Below are positions 23,516-35,984 of a DNA stretch of 64,000 nt, piece by piece. The position numbers and the translations under genes are program-made. Where the stretch lies: contig NC_092806.1 of NCBI RefSeq assembly GCF_040954645.1, positions 112,947,231 to 113,011,230 of the forward strand, read 5' to 3'. Source of the DNA: Diabrotica undecimpunctata. Its lineage: Eukaryota > Arthropoda > Insecta > Coleoptera > Chrysomelidae. Position 1 is the stretch's first letter, and the number at the start of each line of letters is the position of its first letter. Under the pieces are notes generated by a model. The model made no database searches. It was not told the DNA's origin and saw only the letters and a list, made by a program, of their open reading frames with translations.

Positions 23516-26170
23516 GCTGTTAATTTAGGGATTAAGTAAAGCAAATGTTATTTAGCTAACTATATTTGAGTTCAACTACAGAAACTCACTAAATTACAAT
23601 ATCATAAATTCTAATTACATTAATAACCATGGATATCGCTTTACAAAAACAACACTTTGCCAATACCTATATAACTGATTCATCAAAGGTCGACTTAACG
23701 TCTTATATAATAAAAACATCTGATCTAGAAATAGCTAGCAGGTGACGATGTGCAAAAACACAACATTCCATAAATATATACCGATAGAACGGTCGGTTCG
23801 CTTCGTGACGTACAGGACCATAACAATATTATTTCTCTACTATTTATTATTTAATATATTTTAAATTTTTGACTTAATTAATATATTCTGCCAGATGTAC
23901 TTGTGTTGGAATTTCTGGTGGAAAAACCTGTCTTTGAGTATATAAAGAATCTGGCGTTCTCCATTCCAATTCCGTGTGTCTTCGTAAAATAATTGTTTTA
24001 TATTATATATTCTATGATTACCTAATATTCCAATAAAATCTGCAAGATTATTTCTTTCATTCCTCTGTACCTTTTCTGTTACATATTGTCGACCACTCTA
24101 AAAATGCTCATTTCTAACTTCGGTTTTGTTTATGTCTGGAGTGTAAACTGATATAACATGAAGTTTACTATTCTTGATCAATTGTCGCTCTCAGGATTCG
24201 GTCTGATATATTTGATGTCTTCTACTCAATTTTCAATATTCCCTATGTAGTAAAAGCTCCATAGCTACCATAATCTCGTTTACGTTTTTCGCTGTAGACT
24301 AATCGAAATATGAGACACTCCTTTTCCTTTCTTCCTGTACTGTAGATTTTTAAAAACAGTAATGAAAGGATCTCACTAGAACTTTGTACATATTTTGCCA
24401 TCATGTTTATGTTCTGCGTTCCTATAAGTGAATTATTCCATTTTTTGTAGGAAAAATTATAATTAAATACATAAAGAAAATTTTAAACTAAAGCCAAATT
24501 TCGTCTCTCAGATTTTAAAGAGATCTTTTTTTCACATTAATTAAGTATGTCATAGCAAGAAAACCGAAGAAGGCACAAGTCTGTATATAACGAATACATA
24601 CATAATGTGTAAATGACTTCCAAATAACTTCCGTTTGGGACCAATGGAATAAGTAATACCAAGTCGTAAAATTCCAATCCCCATATTTTACCGTACTGCG
24701 CTTCCATCGGCACACCTGATCCACGGACCAATTTTAATAAGCAGATCAATTTTGGATTTTATACTTCTATGTTAAATTTTTTATTTTTCCCTCCTGCTCC
24801 GAGATCCAATCGAAGAAACCTCTAGACTCCTCAAATCGAAGTAAGGGAGCTGCTTTGCCTTACCATTGGATTGTTTTAAATATCAGATAGTACTAGTTAA
24901 AACCAACGAAATTATTAAGCTTAATACTTAGCGAAATACAATACAGAATAAATGCAGAGGACAGGATCCCTTCCAATCAACACGATAAGAACATTTAGCA
25001 TCAATCCAGTTTAAAACACTTTTTATTTTTTTAATAAATAATACAATATTCTTTATTTACTACTATATATACGTTGAAGTGAAAATTATAAACCAGTTTA
25101 CATATTTTATTTATACAAGTAGAGTCCTGTTTGCCATTCACCATTATAACCAATTCATATCGTAAATACTGCCTTCTAGTCTGTTGTTTCCGTATATTCA
25201 GACCCTCTGGGGAGATTAAGCTGAGGTTTTGGAATTGCTTCTGATTTTGGAGGTTTATTGTCGTACACATGGATTTTCGCCTCCTGGTTTCTAATATAAA
25301 TGAAAAGAGGATTTCCTGTTCTTATCCCGTTATTCCTTTCGCTAAGAATCTCATCAAATATTGATTAATGGAGAGGGGAGTAAAGTGTTTGCTGCTCAGA
25401 TTATTTGTGGAAATGCTTGACCTGGTTCAAATATTTTTAAAATCACAATATTCAAGATATTTAATTTTTTAAGCATACCTCGTCAATTAAACATAAATTC
25501 CATGTTAAAAATATTTCTTGGACTAATCGCTCCAACTTGAAGCTGTGAAGCTATTGAATAGTCAATAAATATAGCACATATGTAACTACATTAATGAAAA
25601 TATGCTTTGATATTTGGTTTAATTCTTCTTCTTCTTTTGGCATTATAACCCTCTATGGGTCCTTGCCTATCTGGCTAAGTCCTTCCATTCAGACAAAGAT
25701 GAAGTATAAAATAAAATAGTAGCAAAATATTGAAATACACTAGAGTTGTCCAATTTAAATATGGAGGAAGAAAAAAAAGGTAAACAATATCTATAGTTTA
25801 TAAAAGAAATTAAATTTTGGTTACGATATATACAGCAATGTACGAGAATATGTATCACCGATGAGATTTATGGTTGTTTTAAAAAGTAGAATTTTGCCAT
25901 CAAAATTGTGCACGTTATATAAAAGTGATGAAAGGGAAGAAAAAAAGGAACCACTAACTCTTGTCTGTACCATCTTTCGTTTAAGAACTGCTAAAAATCT
26001 ATGTAAAAAAGTAGCTATATTAGCCCTGTATGGCAAAGCGTTGCTTTTGGGCAACACCAAAATTAAATTCAGTTAGAAAACTAATATTTTGCCTTTTAGT
26101 GATTTTGAGGTACATATTGTATTGTATATTGTAGTTTAAGACACATTCTATCAAAGTCAAAAATTTTTAT
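23516..26170. other. Toy intron 1, mostly unassigned
   Basis: AT-rich DNA with no supported gene. ORFs at 24515-24749, 25031-25270, 25667-25858, 25821-26060 and 25861-26076 show no motif. A short piece at 25625-25690 (CTTCTTCTTTTGGCATTATA then CCCTCTATGGGTCCTTGCC) looks like the antisense 3' end of an RTE-type LINE. Confidence 0.4.
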
Positions 26171-27110
26171 ATGTTGTCTTCACTCATTTGTTACATGTGT
26201 GCGGTACAAGTTCTGGTAAGTTTTAGCCATTTTATACTATTTCTAAACACAAAATTCTTTTAATTTTTTTATAGAATTGTAAAATAATTATTCATATACA
26301 ATTGGTAAGTATAAAATTAAAATTAGAATAACAAATCACGTTTTAAACGGACGTTGCTTTCAGGCAACTTTATACCATCACGATATAAAACTATCTCAGG
26401 TTAGTGTAAATATATTTTATGGAAATAGGGTAGTAGAAATGAAAATATAATTATAGGACCGGTGCTAGATGATTCTGACGACAGTGACTTAGATAAAGAT
26501 GATGCTATTGATGATCCCTCTTATGTACAGTTTGACAATAGTGATGTTTCTGTAAGAATATTTTTAAACTATTTTTAAGAGTAACATTTCTAATATCAAT
26601 ATTTCTCTTAGAACAAAAATGCTCAAGAAAGGATATGGCATTCTGAAGATGAAGTGGAAGATTCATCTAATTCTAGAGATAATAAGGATCTTACAAATGG
26701 AAAGTCTGTAAAACAAAAATTTTATTACCTATTCCTAAATAGAAAGGTAATATGCCTACAGCGAACCAGATAAAAGAGCCAATACAAACTTAACTAATTT
26801 TTTGACGATGAGTTGATTGAGCAAGATAATGAAACAGTCTCAAGCAGTAAAACAAAAAAAAAACCCAAAAAATGGGGATTGAAAATTTTTGTTTTATCTA
26901 ATAGTTTGTAATCAACTTGTAGTTAGAATTAGCAAAGAATGGTATACAGTGTGTAGATACTGTAAGGCAAAATAGACTCGCTGGCTATGAACTGATATCA
27001 GACAAAGAAATACAAAAATCAAGGCAGAAGTTTATTTCAAGAACAGAAATCTATTATCGATGGTGTTCCCCTGACTATGGTGAAGTGATATAGTGAATAT
27101 AGTGAAGTGA
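26171..27110 (+). pseudogene. piggyBac-like transposase gene fragment with possible short introns
   Basis: Five small blocks in compatible phase are bounded by acceptor and donor sites: 26171-26215, 26275-26304, 26364-26403, 26457-26551 and 26612-26746 (115 codons from an ATG). The fourth and fifth encode an acidic region (PVLDDSDDSDLDKDDAIDDP; HSEDEVEDSSNSRDNKDL) like the N-terminus of piggyBac-family transposases. Downstream, 26920-27065 gives ELAKNGIQCVDTVRQNRLAG and YELISDKEIQ, a conserved block of the piggyBac catalytic core. The middle is missing or frameshifted. A mariner insertion at 27278 follows. The intron structure is inferred from splice consensus only. Confidence 0.55.
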
Positions 27111-27277
27111 TAGTCTAAGCCTTATGCAGGAGCGTACATATACAACAATATATTGATATTGATGGTCCATTATCTATTCTTTAATAAGAGTATGCTTTAC
27201 TCTTTAGTTACCTTTACTAAAATTGTAAAAAAGGTAATTTGTTCTAAAAGATGGCATCCATGTAGTTCACAGGCATA

Positions 27278-28298
27278 CGAGGTAAACAAAAAGTAATACC
27301 ATGCAACAGCATACATTCCTTGCGAAGAAGTTAGAAAAGATCAAATGGGTCATTAGCTCATAGCGCAGTGATTTTTTTTTATTTTTGCATATAGCCATAA
27401 AGATAAAAAAGACATAGATTTAAAGTACTTTATTGCTTTTAAAAATATGTCCCACCAAGATCGATACACTTTTGCATTCGTTCAAACCAATTAGTAAAAC
27501 AGTTATATTAGTTCCGTAAAATTCATTCATTTTATTCGTAAATAATATTTTATTCGTTCCGTAATATTCATTTTATTCAAGTTATATTAGTCTTCAGTTG
27601 ACACCTGCAAAATTGCTGTTTTAAAGGCATCGATAACTTCTTCTGGCGACTGGAATCGCTGCCCACGAATTGAATTCTTGATGGAAACGTGAAGAAGTCG
27701 TTGGGACTTAGGTCGGGGCTATACGATGGATGAGGTAACAATTGGATGTTTTGAACTTTTTGAGTAAATCCAAGATTCATCGCCACTAACAATAGTATAA
27801 ACGTTTTTTGAGCTTCCTTTATTGAACCGTTTCAATGTTTTTTGACACCAATTTACGCGAACCGCTTTTTGCTTTTCTGTGAACAAATGAGGGATCCAAC
27901 CGGAAACCAACTTCGTAACACCCAGTTCTTCATGTAGGATCTTTTGGATCGAGCTTTTTGAAATGTCCAAAGATGCTTCTATCTTCCGGTATGTTACACG
28001 CCGGTCATTCTTAATTACTTGACGAACCGCATCAATGTTTTGCTGTGTAACTGCTGTTTTGGGTAGACCTGGTCTGGATTCGTCGCTGAGAAAAATTATT
28101 GCTCGAAAATGTTCTCAGCTCATATCCATTTTTCGACCGACTTGCTAATTTCAAAAATTCACTGTATTACACGACTTTTTGTATTGCCATGAAACTCTTG
28201 ACTATTGTCAACAAAAGATAGAGGTTACATTTATGTTGGAAGGTTTTATTGGTGGCGCCCTCTAAGCTGCTATATGTAAACTAAAAAGGCAAACCTCG
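27278..28298 (-). mobile_element. Mariner element, TA-flanked, transposase internally deleted
   Basis: Both ends read inward CGAGGT, with similar inverted sequence behind (left CGAGGTAAACAAAAAG; right, reversed, CGAGGTTTGCCTTTTTAG), and each is flanked by TA. The minus-strand ORF pieces give TAVTQQNIDAVRQVIK, RRVTYRKIEASLDISKSSIQ, KILHEELGVTKLVSGWIPHL and GDESWIYS (first catalytic Asp). The frame then jumps straight to the region after the third Asp (SPDLSPNDFF in a second frame, FKTAILQVSTED). About 150 residues of the catalytic core are missing, so it is non-autonomous. HTH text and mariner motifs are seen directly. At 1021 bp it is shorter than the usual 1.3 kb. Confidence 0.85.
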
Positions 28299-28538
28299 TA
28301 TGTAGTTTTACTGCATAATGTTGCCTACAGTACCCATTCCATATTTTTCAAAAAGAGGAGGCAACTAAAAAATGAGTCTACAGGAATTTTTAAATTTACC
28401 TAAGGTTATGCCAATACAAGAAATGATATTTAGAGTCCCTAATTAACATGCATGCAATACAGGGTTACCTAGTCATATAGGTGTATGTACAATGAACAGA
28501 TCCAATTTATAATATATTTGTCACGATGTCTGGCATAT

Positions 28539-28648
28539 AGTGCGTCTGTGTTTACAATCAATTTGTTCTTTTCTCTGCTGTAAAATGTGAGATGTGTTTA
28601 TGCTTAATACGTAAAATTACTTAGAATTCTGTAGTAAATTAAAAAAAA

Positions 28649-28709
<61 letters not shown>

Positions 28710-29402
28710 TCATACAACCCATTTTAAAATTCCTCCAATTAAAATTTCTCTTTGTCGATTTAGTTATATTTCAAAACTTCTGACAAAACGAAATTCCAAT
28801 ATTAGAAAATTCGTGTGGGTTCCCCGTTCGGCAGTTCTGAAATGTCAGCAAAAACTTCACGTGTTTCCTTTATACAGTGACTTTTAATTGCTCCATTTTC
28901 CTGAACGTAAACAAAATACTTGTAACATTAATTAGGATCCATGTCACCAACATCGTTGTTTGTCCAAATAGTGTCCGACAAGATACAGTGTTAATCACAG
29001 ATAGCTCAATGTTGTGTTAGACTTTTTATAGCACTGTATTTAATTTAATATTATAGGTAACATTACTTTATACGAAAAAACTAAAAACTAAAAAACTGTT
29101 CTATATTTTTGAACGTTTTCCCTTTTTTTCTTGAATTTTGTCTTCACTGGTTTTGATGGAATTTCAGAACGCACATACATATAGGTGTATTTTAAAAAAG
29201 TGGTAAAAAGACACTTATAAAATACATATTTAGTTAATCTGTAACGTTTTCATTTTTCTAAGAGACTATTTTTATTACGTCTAACTACGCCGTATTTTTA
29301 GTTCCCCTATAATTAATTTCGTCTGTGTTTACTCTAGTTAGAAAGTACATAAGTAGTATTTCTGCCGTGTAAACAATTTTGTATTATAAACACAGACGCA
29401 CT
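28539..29402. mobile_element. Non-autonomous TIR element
   Basis: The left end AGTGCGTCTGTGTTTACAAT (28539-28558) and the reverse complement of the right end AGTGCGTCTGTGTTTATAAT (29402-29383) match except for one base. Further inverted similarity lies inside. No coding sequence. It contains the (AT)n run at 28651-28704. Superfamily unknown. Confidence 0.7.
28651..28704. repeat. (AT)n microsatellite
   Basis: About 54 bp of AT dinucleotides inside the TIR element. Confidence 0.95.
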
Positions 29403-31779
29403 TTCTTTCTCGTACTTATTAAATATGTTTATATTAACATTTACTTTTAAGTTGTCTGACTAAAGGGTATATAAATATCCAGATGCTTAGATTTGAGGCA
29501 TATCAAAGCATACGATGGATACGATACTTTTTACGAATAAATTTTCATTTATTTCGGTAATTATGAAGTTACACATAATTATAAAGTTCGTTTATGTATT
29601 GAGTTTATTAAGTTGTTACGTCCTATATAACGTAATAGCTTCTTTACTTTAAATTTCCCTAATTTTCAATCACATTTCATGTTCTCTTTTCCTCGTTTTA
29701 AATAATTTATATTAATATAACAAGACTTTATTTTTGTTCTGTTTTGACTACCAAATTTTTGGATAACCCCGGTATCTTAATATTTCAATATCCATATATC
29801 CGATCTTAAATAATTTTCGTATCTATATCCCTACTACTTGGAATTACGAATGTTTAAATATTTCGTTCCAAAAGAAACAGGCATTTTTCCGCCGCTAACG
29901 CTCACTCCAGCAAGGTTTTTTTAGATCTAGATCCTTTAGCGATGCTTGGGTCTCTACCTGCGATAAAAATGAAATAGCAATAAATCCATTCACCAGGCTC
30001 AATTCCAAGATCCATGGAATACAACTAATCCACCACCAGGTACATTCCACATCTAATGGAATACAAAACCAATGGTGTAATAAAATCCTCCATTCCACCA
30101 GGTATTAATTACTAGGAGACCTGTAGCAAAATCGTCAACATCATCAACTTTTCATCCAGCAGCCCTACATACAAAGCAGTATGCTAAAGTGTTTCATTGC
30201 GACATTTTTCTTAAATATTCAGGCTGTTAGTCACTTTTTTTTCTTTGTTCGGTCACTTTTTGAGGCCTTTGGCCACTTTGTGTAGGACTTGCTGCAACAT
30301 AGAGCCAAGTCTATTTCTTTATTAATTAAAACGCTTGTTTAAATTTTTGGGTTATGCTTTGATCTCCCTTGTGATCGTTTTTGCTATCATTATTTGTCTT
30401 AAGGACTAGCCAAACTACCTCTAAGAAGAGCTAGCCGGGATAGTGATTTCCATGACGTGTCTTTGTTATGGTGGTGATGAAAATTAGATACTTTAGCTAA
30501 TGTTGACCTCCTTATGATCTTAAATAAATAGTGGATTTCAGATCCACGTGTATTCTAACATGGTTATAACTTTACAACGTCTATTATACAGAATTAAAAA
30601 GCTTTTTCAGTTGAAAAGTTATGGTCCATACTCAACTTTTTTTTCATTTTTGGAAATTGAAACAGTAATTAATTTTTTTTAGGATTCACCTTTTTTCATC
30701 TATTGCGTGACCGCAATTTATTAAGATACTAGTTTATTGTTGTCTGTATATGCAAATTTTTAACAAAAATGAATAAATAAATTTTTTTTGAGATTTATAA
30801 TTTTTTATGATTTAATTTTATTGGCTGCTTTTTGCATTATATAATTAAATATGGTAATACTATTAGTTTGGTTTGAATAATGATTTGATATATTTTATAT
30901 CGAATTTGAATCCTTCTTAAGATTTATTGGGACCCATTTTCCAGTTTCGTAGCATACAATATTTCTTGGTTTTCTTGGTTAATCTGTTATCTTTTATTAT
31001 TCATATTTATACCCACCCCACTGACGACTTCGATAATGTATTAACGAGGCCTTCGTATTAGTCCTTGTGTTATAATTGGCTTATTACCACCTGAATCACA
31101 TTTTGAATGTTTCAAATCTTCCATCTACTAAAGATTCTAGAATTTTAATGTATGTCTAAGGAATATCCATGTTGGCCAGATGCTAATGATAGTACGCTAT
31201 TTTTCGGTAATAGTATTATTATACCGCTGAACTAGACAAGTTATTCATTATATGCGACAGTGTTTAGTGGATTCTATAAAACACAAGTCACTATGATTGT
31301 TTGATTGTTTTTCACTCTCTGTTGCCGTATCTTTTAGCTCCTTTAACACATAAATAGACTTTATGTTGTCACGCTTATTGAAAAGTAATGTCTTGGATTG
31401 TTACATTACGTTATGTTTATATAGAACTAATTTTGTAACCGACTTTTGTTTTTAAAAAATAATGATAAACAGTATAGGTAAAAATCTCGTGTGTGCGCCC
31501 TTGCATGTATATTCTCCTAATATAATAATAATATTTATTATATTTATATCCTTGTTGAGTCCTTTATGTATGCGTCAGCAAACAAATATCTTGCATCAAA
31601 CTGAAAACCATCAACAGTCGTTTTCTTCTATGTATTAAAAATTTGGTACAATATATATATTTGTTCAGCATTCGTATATGTAGCAAGAGCAGCAATGACT
31701 GAACTAAATGGGGTCTGGGGTAATCGTAATATTACTATGACAAACAAGAAAAGACTCGATTCAACTCTGTTTTTTTTAT
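29403..31779. other. Toy intron 1, unassigned
   Basis: AT-rich DNA. In 29990-30110 the words TTCCA, GGAATAC and CCACCAGGTA recur several times, giving a small imperfect repeat. The minus-strand ORF across it has no motif. Nothing else can be supported. Confidence 0.4.
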
Positions 31780-32200
31780 ATTTTACTATGCATGTGAGAC
31801 ACTGACAGTCATAGAATCCGATAGACAACTGCTTCGAATTTCATGGATGGCTCGCCGTACGAATATCTAAGTTCTGGATGAAATTAAACCTAATCATCGT
31901 CTCTCTAGTACTGTATACTCTAAAAGTTCTTTGGTCATATCCATCGAAGTGATCAAAAATGGAGCGGTTGGTAGTCCAAGGAAGGCCACAGACTCAACGC
32001 CAACGCGGAAGGTCTCCATAGAGATCGGCAGACATTACAAAAAATCTTCTCAAGCAGTATACTGAGGTAGTACATTTAACAAATGACTGTAATCAGTGGA
32101 GAAATCTCATTAATCGGACTATCCGAGCCGCTGAAGCTCAATGATGAACCACAACACATCTGCCACGATATTAATGACTATGATGATAATTCTTATAATA
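31780..32200 (+). pseudogene. RTE-type LINE ORF2 C-terminal fragment
   Basis: Translation gives DRQLLRISWMARRTNI then KPNHRLSSTVYS in one frame, and further on RSADITKNLLKQYTEVVHLT and NDCNQWRNLINRTIRAAEAQ, the C-terminal block after the RT of RTE-like LINEs. It is followed by TATGATGATAAT, the degenerate (GAT)n end. A second copy of the same family is at 62095-62290. Confidence 0.7.
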
Positions 32201-32599
32201 TGTTATTTAGCACTTCATCCAGTTTTAGTCAATATTATCTTCCACTAGTATTTCTATTCTTCCACAAAATTTAATAGATTGGGCGTAAACAACCAATAAT
32301 TTAAAAGTGGTAAGACTGATGCACGAGTATAAAAAATCTACTCAATAGATACTGGTATTGAACTCTCATTAACTGTATAACTGTTAAAATATACGACACA
32401 TATTTAAATGTTGTACATGCTTAAAACTAATGTTTTCATTGCCCGTATCTGTTTTAAGTTTTGTTCATAATTAGTTTTTTGTCTTAATTTAAAATTTACT
32501 CCAAGTAAATCCAAGATCACTACGACAACTACGGAAAAAAACAAAACTATAAATAAAATTATTCCTCGTATACAAAATATCTCTGTCTTTCTGCATTTT
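32201..32599. other. AT-rich, no feature seen
   Basis: No coding motif or repeat structure recognised. Confidence 0.5.
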
Positions 32600-32870
32600 A
32601 TATGAATCCGGCAACCTCACCGGCCGTCTTTCTTGTATTTCCCCGTCGCCGCCAGCTCTGTCTAAAGCCCCACTCCGTCGCTCTTTCACGTCTCGGTACG
32701 TTCTCAATTCGGCATGTAATGTTAAGGTTAATGTAATTTAAACGTGGAGTGTCGCGAACTACGGGTTACCGAGTCAACAAAGAGACGCCATTTTCACGAG
32801 TTCGCTGAGATAAAGCAAAGAACAAGAATTGGCGAGCGAATACTACGAGATGGTCGAGGGGTGGTGTTGA
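32600..32870. other. GC-rich island in toy intron 1
   Basis: Contains CACCGGCCGTC, CCCCGTCGCCGCCAGC and many CpG dinucleotides in an otherwise AT-rich intron. No repeat boundaries were found. It could be a regulatory element, an alternative promoter or an untranslated exon; none of these is shown by the sequence. Confidence 0.3.
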
Positions 32871-33424
32871 GACGTTTCGTAAAAAGATAGTTTATTTAGA
32901 ATAAACACTGTATATTTATAATATATAGATTTTACAAAGAAGTAAATTACCTAAAAAAATTATTTTTGTTAATTCTTTTTTCTTTAAAAATAATAGTATT
33001 TTAACACATAATCATACATTATGATTTATTTTGCGCGGTTATATGAAGTAATATGTGGTAATATTAATAATAATGACACTTCAAAAAAGCTTCATATAAT
33101 TCCTAATTAAAGCAGCTGTTTTTTTAATATATCAGAGGTCTCGTTTAACCGACAAGATGAATATTAAAGCTGAGACTCTCTGATTATCAATAGATTGCAG
33201 CCTGGAAACTGCTCTACCACGTACATTTTGTTGTTATTGTCAATTAGGTGCAGAAGGAATTCGTTTTTAAATATGTTGCTTATTTCTTTTACTAGTAAGA
33301 ACTAATCCCAGCGCAAACCGATAATCTCAACGGAAAAATGGGCTCATGCGACTTTCATAGCAAACTACGATTTCCTAGTAGAATCATATTGTTTTCAGTC
33401 TTTCGACTCTCGTAACTCAAAGAT

Positions 33425-33640
33425 ATATATATCGTTGGCACCTTTGACTTAGTCTAAGCCGGAATCTGAACCTGCGGTTACTCTCGTACTGGGCAGGATT
33501 AATATCGCCACGATGACTCATCAGTAGAGTAAAACCTACGACGCTCTGAACCTTGCTCACTTTCTTTATCTATGGGTGGAATAACTCTTGGCGAATTCAT
33601 CACCTGCTTGGCTCGAAAGAAACGATGAAATCCTATAATT
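33425..33640 (-). pseudogene. 28S rRNA fragment (sarcin-ricin loop region), degenerate
   Basis: On the minus strand the text runs TTTTACTCTACTGATGAGTC, then AATCCTGCCCAGTACGAGAG, then TAACCGCAGGTTCAGA. This matches the 3' part of eukaryotic 28S rRNA, including the universally conserved AGTACGAGAG(G)AACCGCAGGTTC sarcin-ricin stretch and its upstream flank (CACCCAT, GTGAGC, GGTT.AGA). There are scattered substitutions and small gaps, so it is a pseudogene. Similarity fades below about 33425 and above about 33640. It lies in toy intron 1. Confidence 0.8.
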
Positions 33641-34229
33641 TCTATAATAGCAGTCAATATTAATAACTTGTATTTAACCGAATTGAAAGCTATAAGGATA
33701 AGTAAAAGAAGGGCCATTAAAGAGTGCTGCTAAACATTTTACAATGGTTTTTTATAAAGGACAAGTAAACCGAAGACAGTTTCACGATATTTAGGTATTC
33801 AATTTGAAGACAAATTATGTAGTCCTTATATTGACAAAAACAATTTAGGCGGAAGAGCAGGGTTATGTTCCAACTTTTCTCTTCAAGGATTTCCAATATA
33901 TGATTGCTTTAGTCTAATATTACTGACGATATTTAATATATTATATATTTAATATACCCCTATTGGAAATAACATAAATTACTTTTTTATGTACTTAAAA
34001 ATAATATGAAAGTACGACGACCATAATAGAACAGTCAGGATTGTTTTTAACGTAAAAGCTGAAATGCAGCAACATATTTTCGCAGTTACTTTTTTTATTA
34101 TCTGAGAAACAAGGACGTACATAAATGGGTTTTGTTTGCAGAATAATTTCATCTTCCAATTATTTAGTAATTTTAACCTCCTTGAGTTATATGATTGATA
34201 GAAAGAACATAAGGAAACGATACCGTCAC
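33641..34229. other. AT-rich, no feature seen
   Basis: No motif recognised. Confidence 0.5.
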
Positions 34230-34760
34230 TGGATCCCTCTCTAATTAGACCAACAATAGCCTCTTACGTACGGCTCTCGAATTATAGTCAATGGCCCAAT
34301 GAAAAAAATCGATTACTCCGACCACAATGACGTGTGCCAGGAGACAATGTAATGGAACCAAATACAATTAGAGCTTCGGCCCTCGAATCCAGCAATTTGC
34401 GATCTTTTAAAAAACCTACACGCGGTTTCGTAAGAAAAGAGAACGAGCGGAGGGTTGGCGTATATTAACTGGTTCATTACAAGGAGGGGTAAAAGAGAAT
34501 TGAGAAAAACTTGTGTAATTGCTGCTTGATTAAAGGCCTCAGCATGAGCCCTGGTGGAGGGTTGCGCTCGGGTTATTTTGCATCGTTGTGTGATTATTAT
34601 TATGGGGGTGGTGTTGGCGAACACTCAAAAGAACAAACGTTTGAAGGTTTGGTTCGTTATGGGAAAAACGTGAGGAGCCACTTTCATCGGCGTATGATGA
34701 GATGCGAAAAAAGATTTTGGACTGATTAAAGATTTGCATATTGCAAAAGATTTGCATAAG
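34230..34760. other. Non-repetitive GC-richer stretch in toy intron 1 near exon 1
   Basis: Overlapping short ORFs on both strands without motifs, plus TTATTTTGCATCG (octamer-like) and the repeated AAAGATTTGCATA (34733-34758). It lies 0.5-1 kb downstream of toy exon 1 on the gene's strand. A conserved regulatory element is possible but only inferred. Confidence 0.3.
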
Positions 34761-35225
34761 TTAGTAGGTTTACAAAATTCCTTTTTTACATATCTATATA
34801 TTTTTATAAATTTTAACAACTTTCATTGAGCCTTCATCATGTTTCTATTAATTATTTAAAGATTTTTTTGTGTTTGTGATTAATTTTTCTTTACTTTTCT
34901 TAGTATTCTTATTTTAGGTTTATTACCAAATTTAACTATGTCTTCTACAAAGAATAATAAATATAAATAACGATATAAGCACTAATATGATAACTATTAT
35001 GCGAATGAGGCCGAATCGAATGCAAACATATCGAATCAATTGCATTTATATTAAGAACATAAACTAAGGTATCATAATATCAGCTGCTTACTAAATTTCT
35101 GCTGTTCTGCTGATATATTTTTTGATTGATCCATATTAAGTACTGTCTGTTTTTTTTAGTTTTTATAAAGAAATATGAAATAGGTACAGGTAATGATTCG
35201 TTATATATTAACAAAATAGGGTTAC
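34761..35225. other. Toy intron 1 next to exon 1, AT-rich
   Basis: No coding signal. It directly follows the exon 1 donor on the minus strand. Confidence 0.5.
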
Positions 35226-35368
35226 CTTTGTGTGGCATTTTCCACAAAGCCTCCGCACACGACGACTCCCTCAAAGAAAGCGTTTTGGCTGCTGAAATAA
35301 CTGGAGAAAACCCGCCCGGAGTCGGGACGGGTCCGGATGTGGCTCCCAGGTTGACCTCTTGGGATTGC
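35226..35368 (-). CDS. toy: Probable toy exon 1 (5' UTR plus start codon)
   Basis: A strong acceptor (CTTCTTTTTTACAG, ending at 35369) and a donor (CACAAAG|GTAACC, 35226|35225) bound a 143-bp stretch that is clearly GC-richer than its surroundings. Near its end GTGGAAAATG gives a start codon in good insect context (ATG at 35238-35236), encoding MPHK plus one base. That single base joins the two-base overhang of toy exon 2 to give [15 protein letters not shown] in frame. Upstream of the ATG the frame has no stop in this exon, so a longer N-terminus cannot be excluded. The acceptor implies a further 5' exon above 35369. The link to exon 2 is inferred from strand, phase and splice sites across a 19.4-kb intron. 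Confidence 0.65.
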
Positions 35369-35984
35369 CTGTAAAAAAGAAGGACATCAATAAAAAATAA
35401 ATAAAACGTAATATTCAAATTCACATAGCGACTAAAAGCAACAAGAAATAAAGTTGTTGTTTTTTTGAAATCATTTTATTAAAATTATATAACATATTTT
35501 CAACGTTTTATTCACACTTAAATGTGTATATCCTTACTTCACTAAACCTTTTTTTAGATTGTGCCTATCGAAAGTCATTATAAACTATAAATTATTTCGT
35601 CACTCCTCAAATCATCCAACGAACAAATTTACTTTAGTAGTAACAAATTTTCATGTTAAATCTAAAACTAAATTTTTAGTTTTGTTTAAAAAATGCATCT
35701 TCTGGTCAATTTGATAACGCCAATTACGAATATACAAGAATTTTTAAGGTTCGGCTTAGAGAAACCGAGATATTGACAATAAAAACCAGCTTTAATGGAA
35801 TTTTGAACTAAACATACTCTCTTATGAGACAGAAAATAAAAATTGAGTGTTAACTAGTTTAAAAATGAATAGGGTCAAATAGATAATTTTAAGGAAATGA
35901 GTCACTATATGCTGCATTATACTGCATTTAAGCCTGTTGTTGTCCATATTTAGCCATAAGGCCCACACTTCCTTTAAGGCGAAA
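35369..35984. other. Upstream of toy exon 1, no feature seen
   Basis: AT-rich. On the minus strand this is an intron separating exon 1 from an unidentified upstream exon. Confidence 0.45.
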
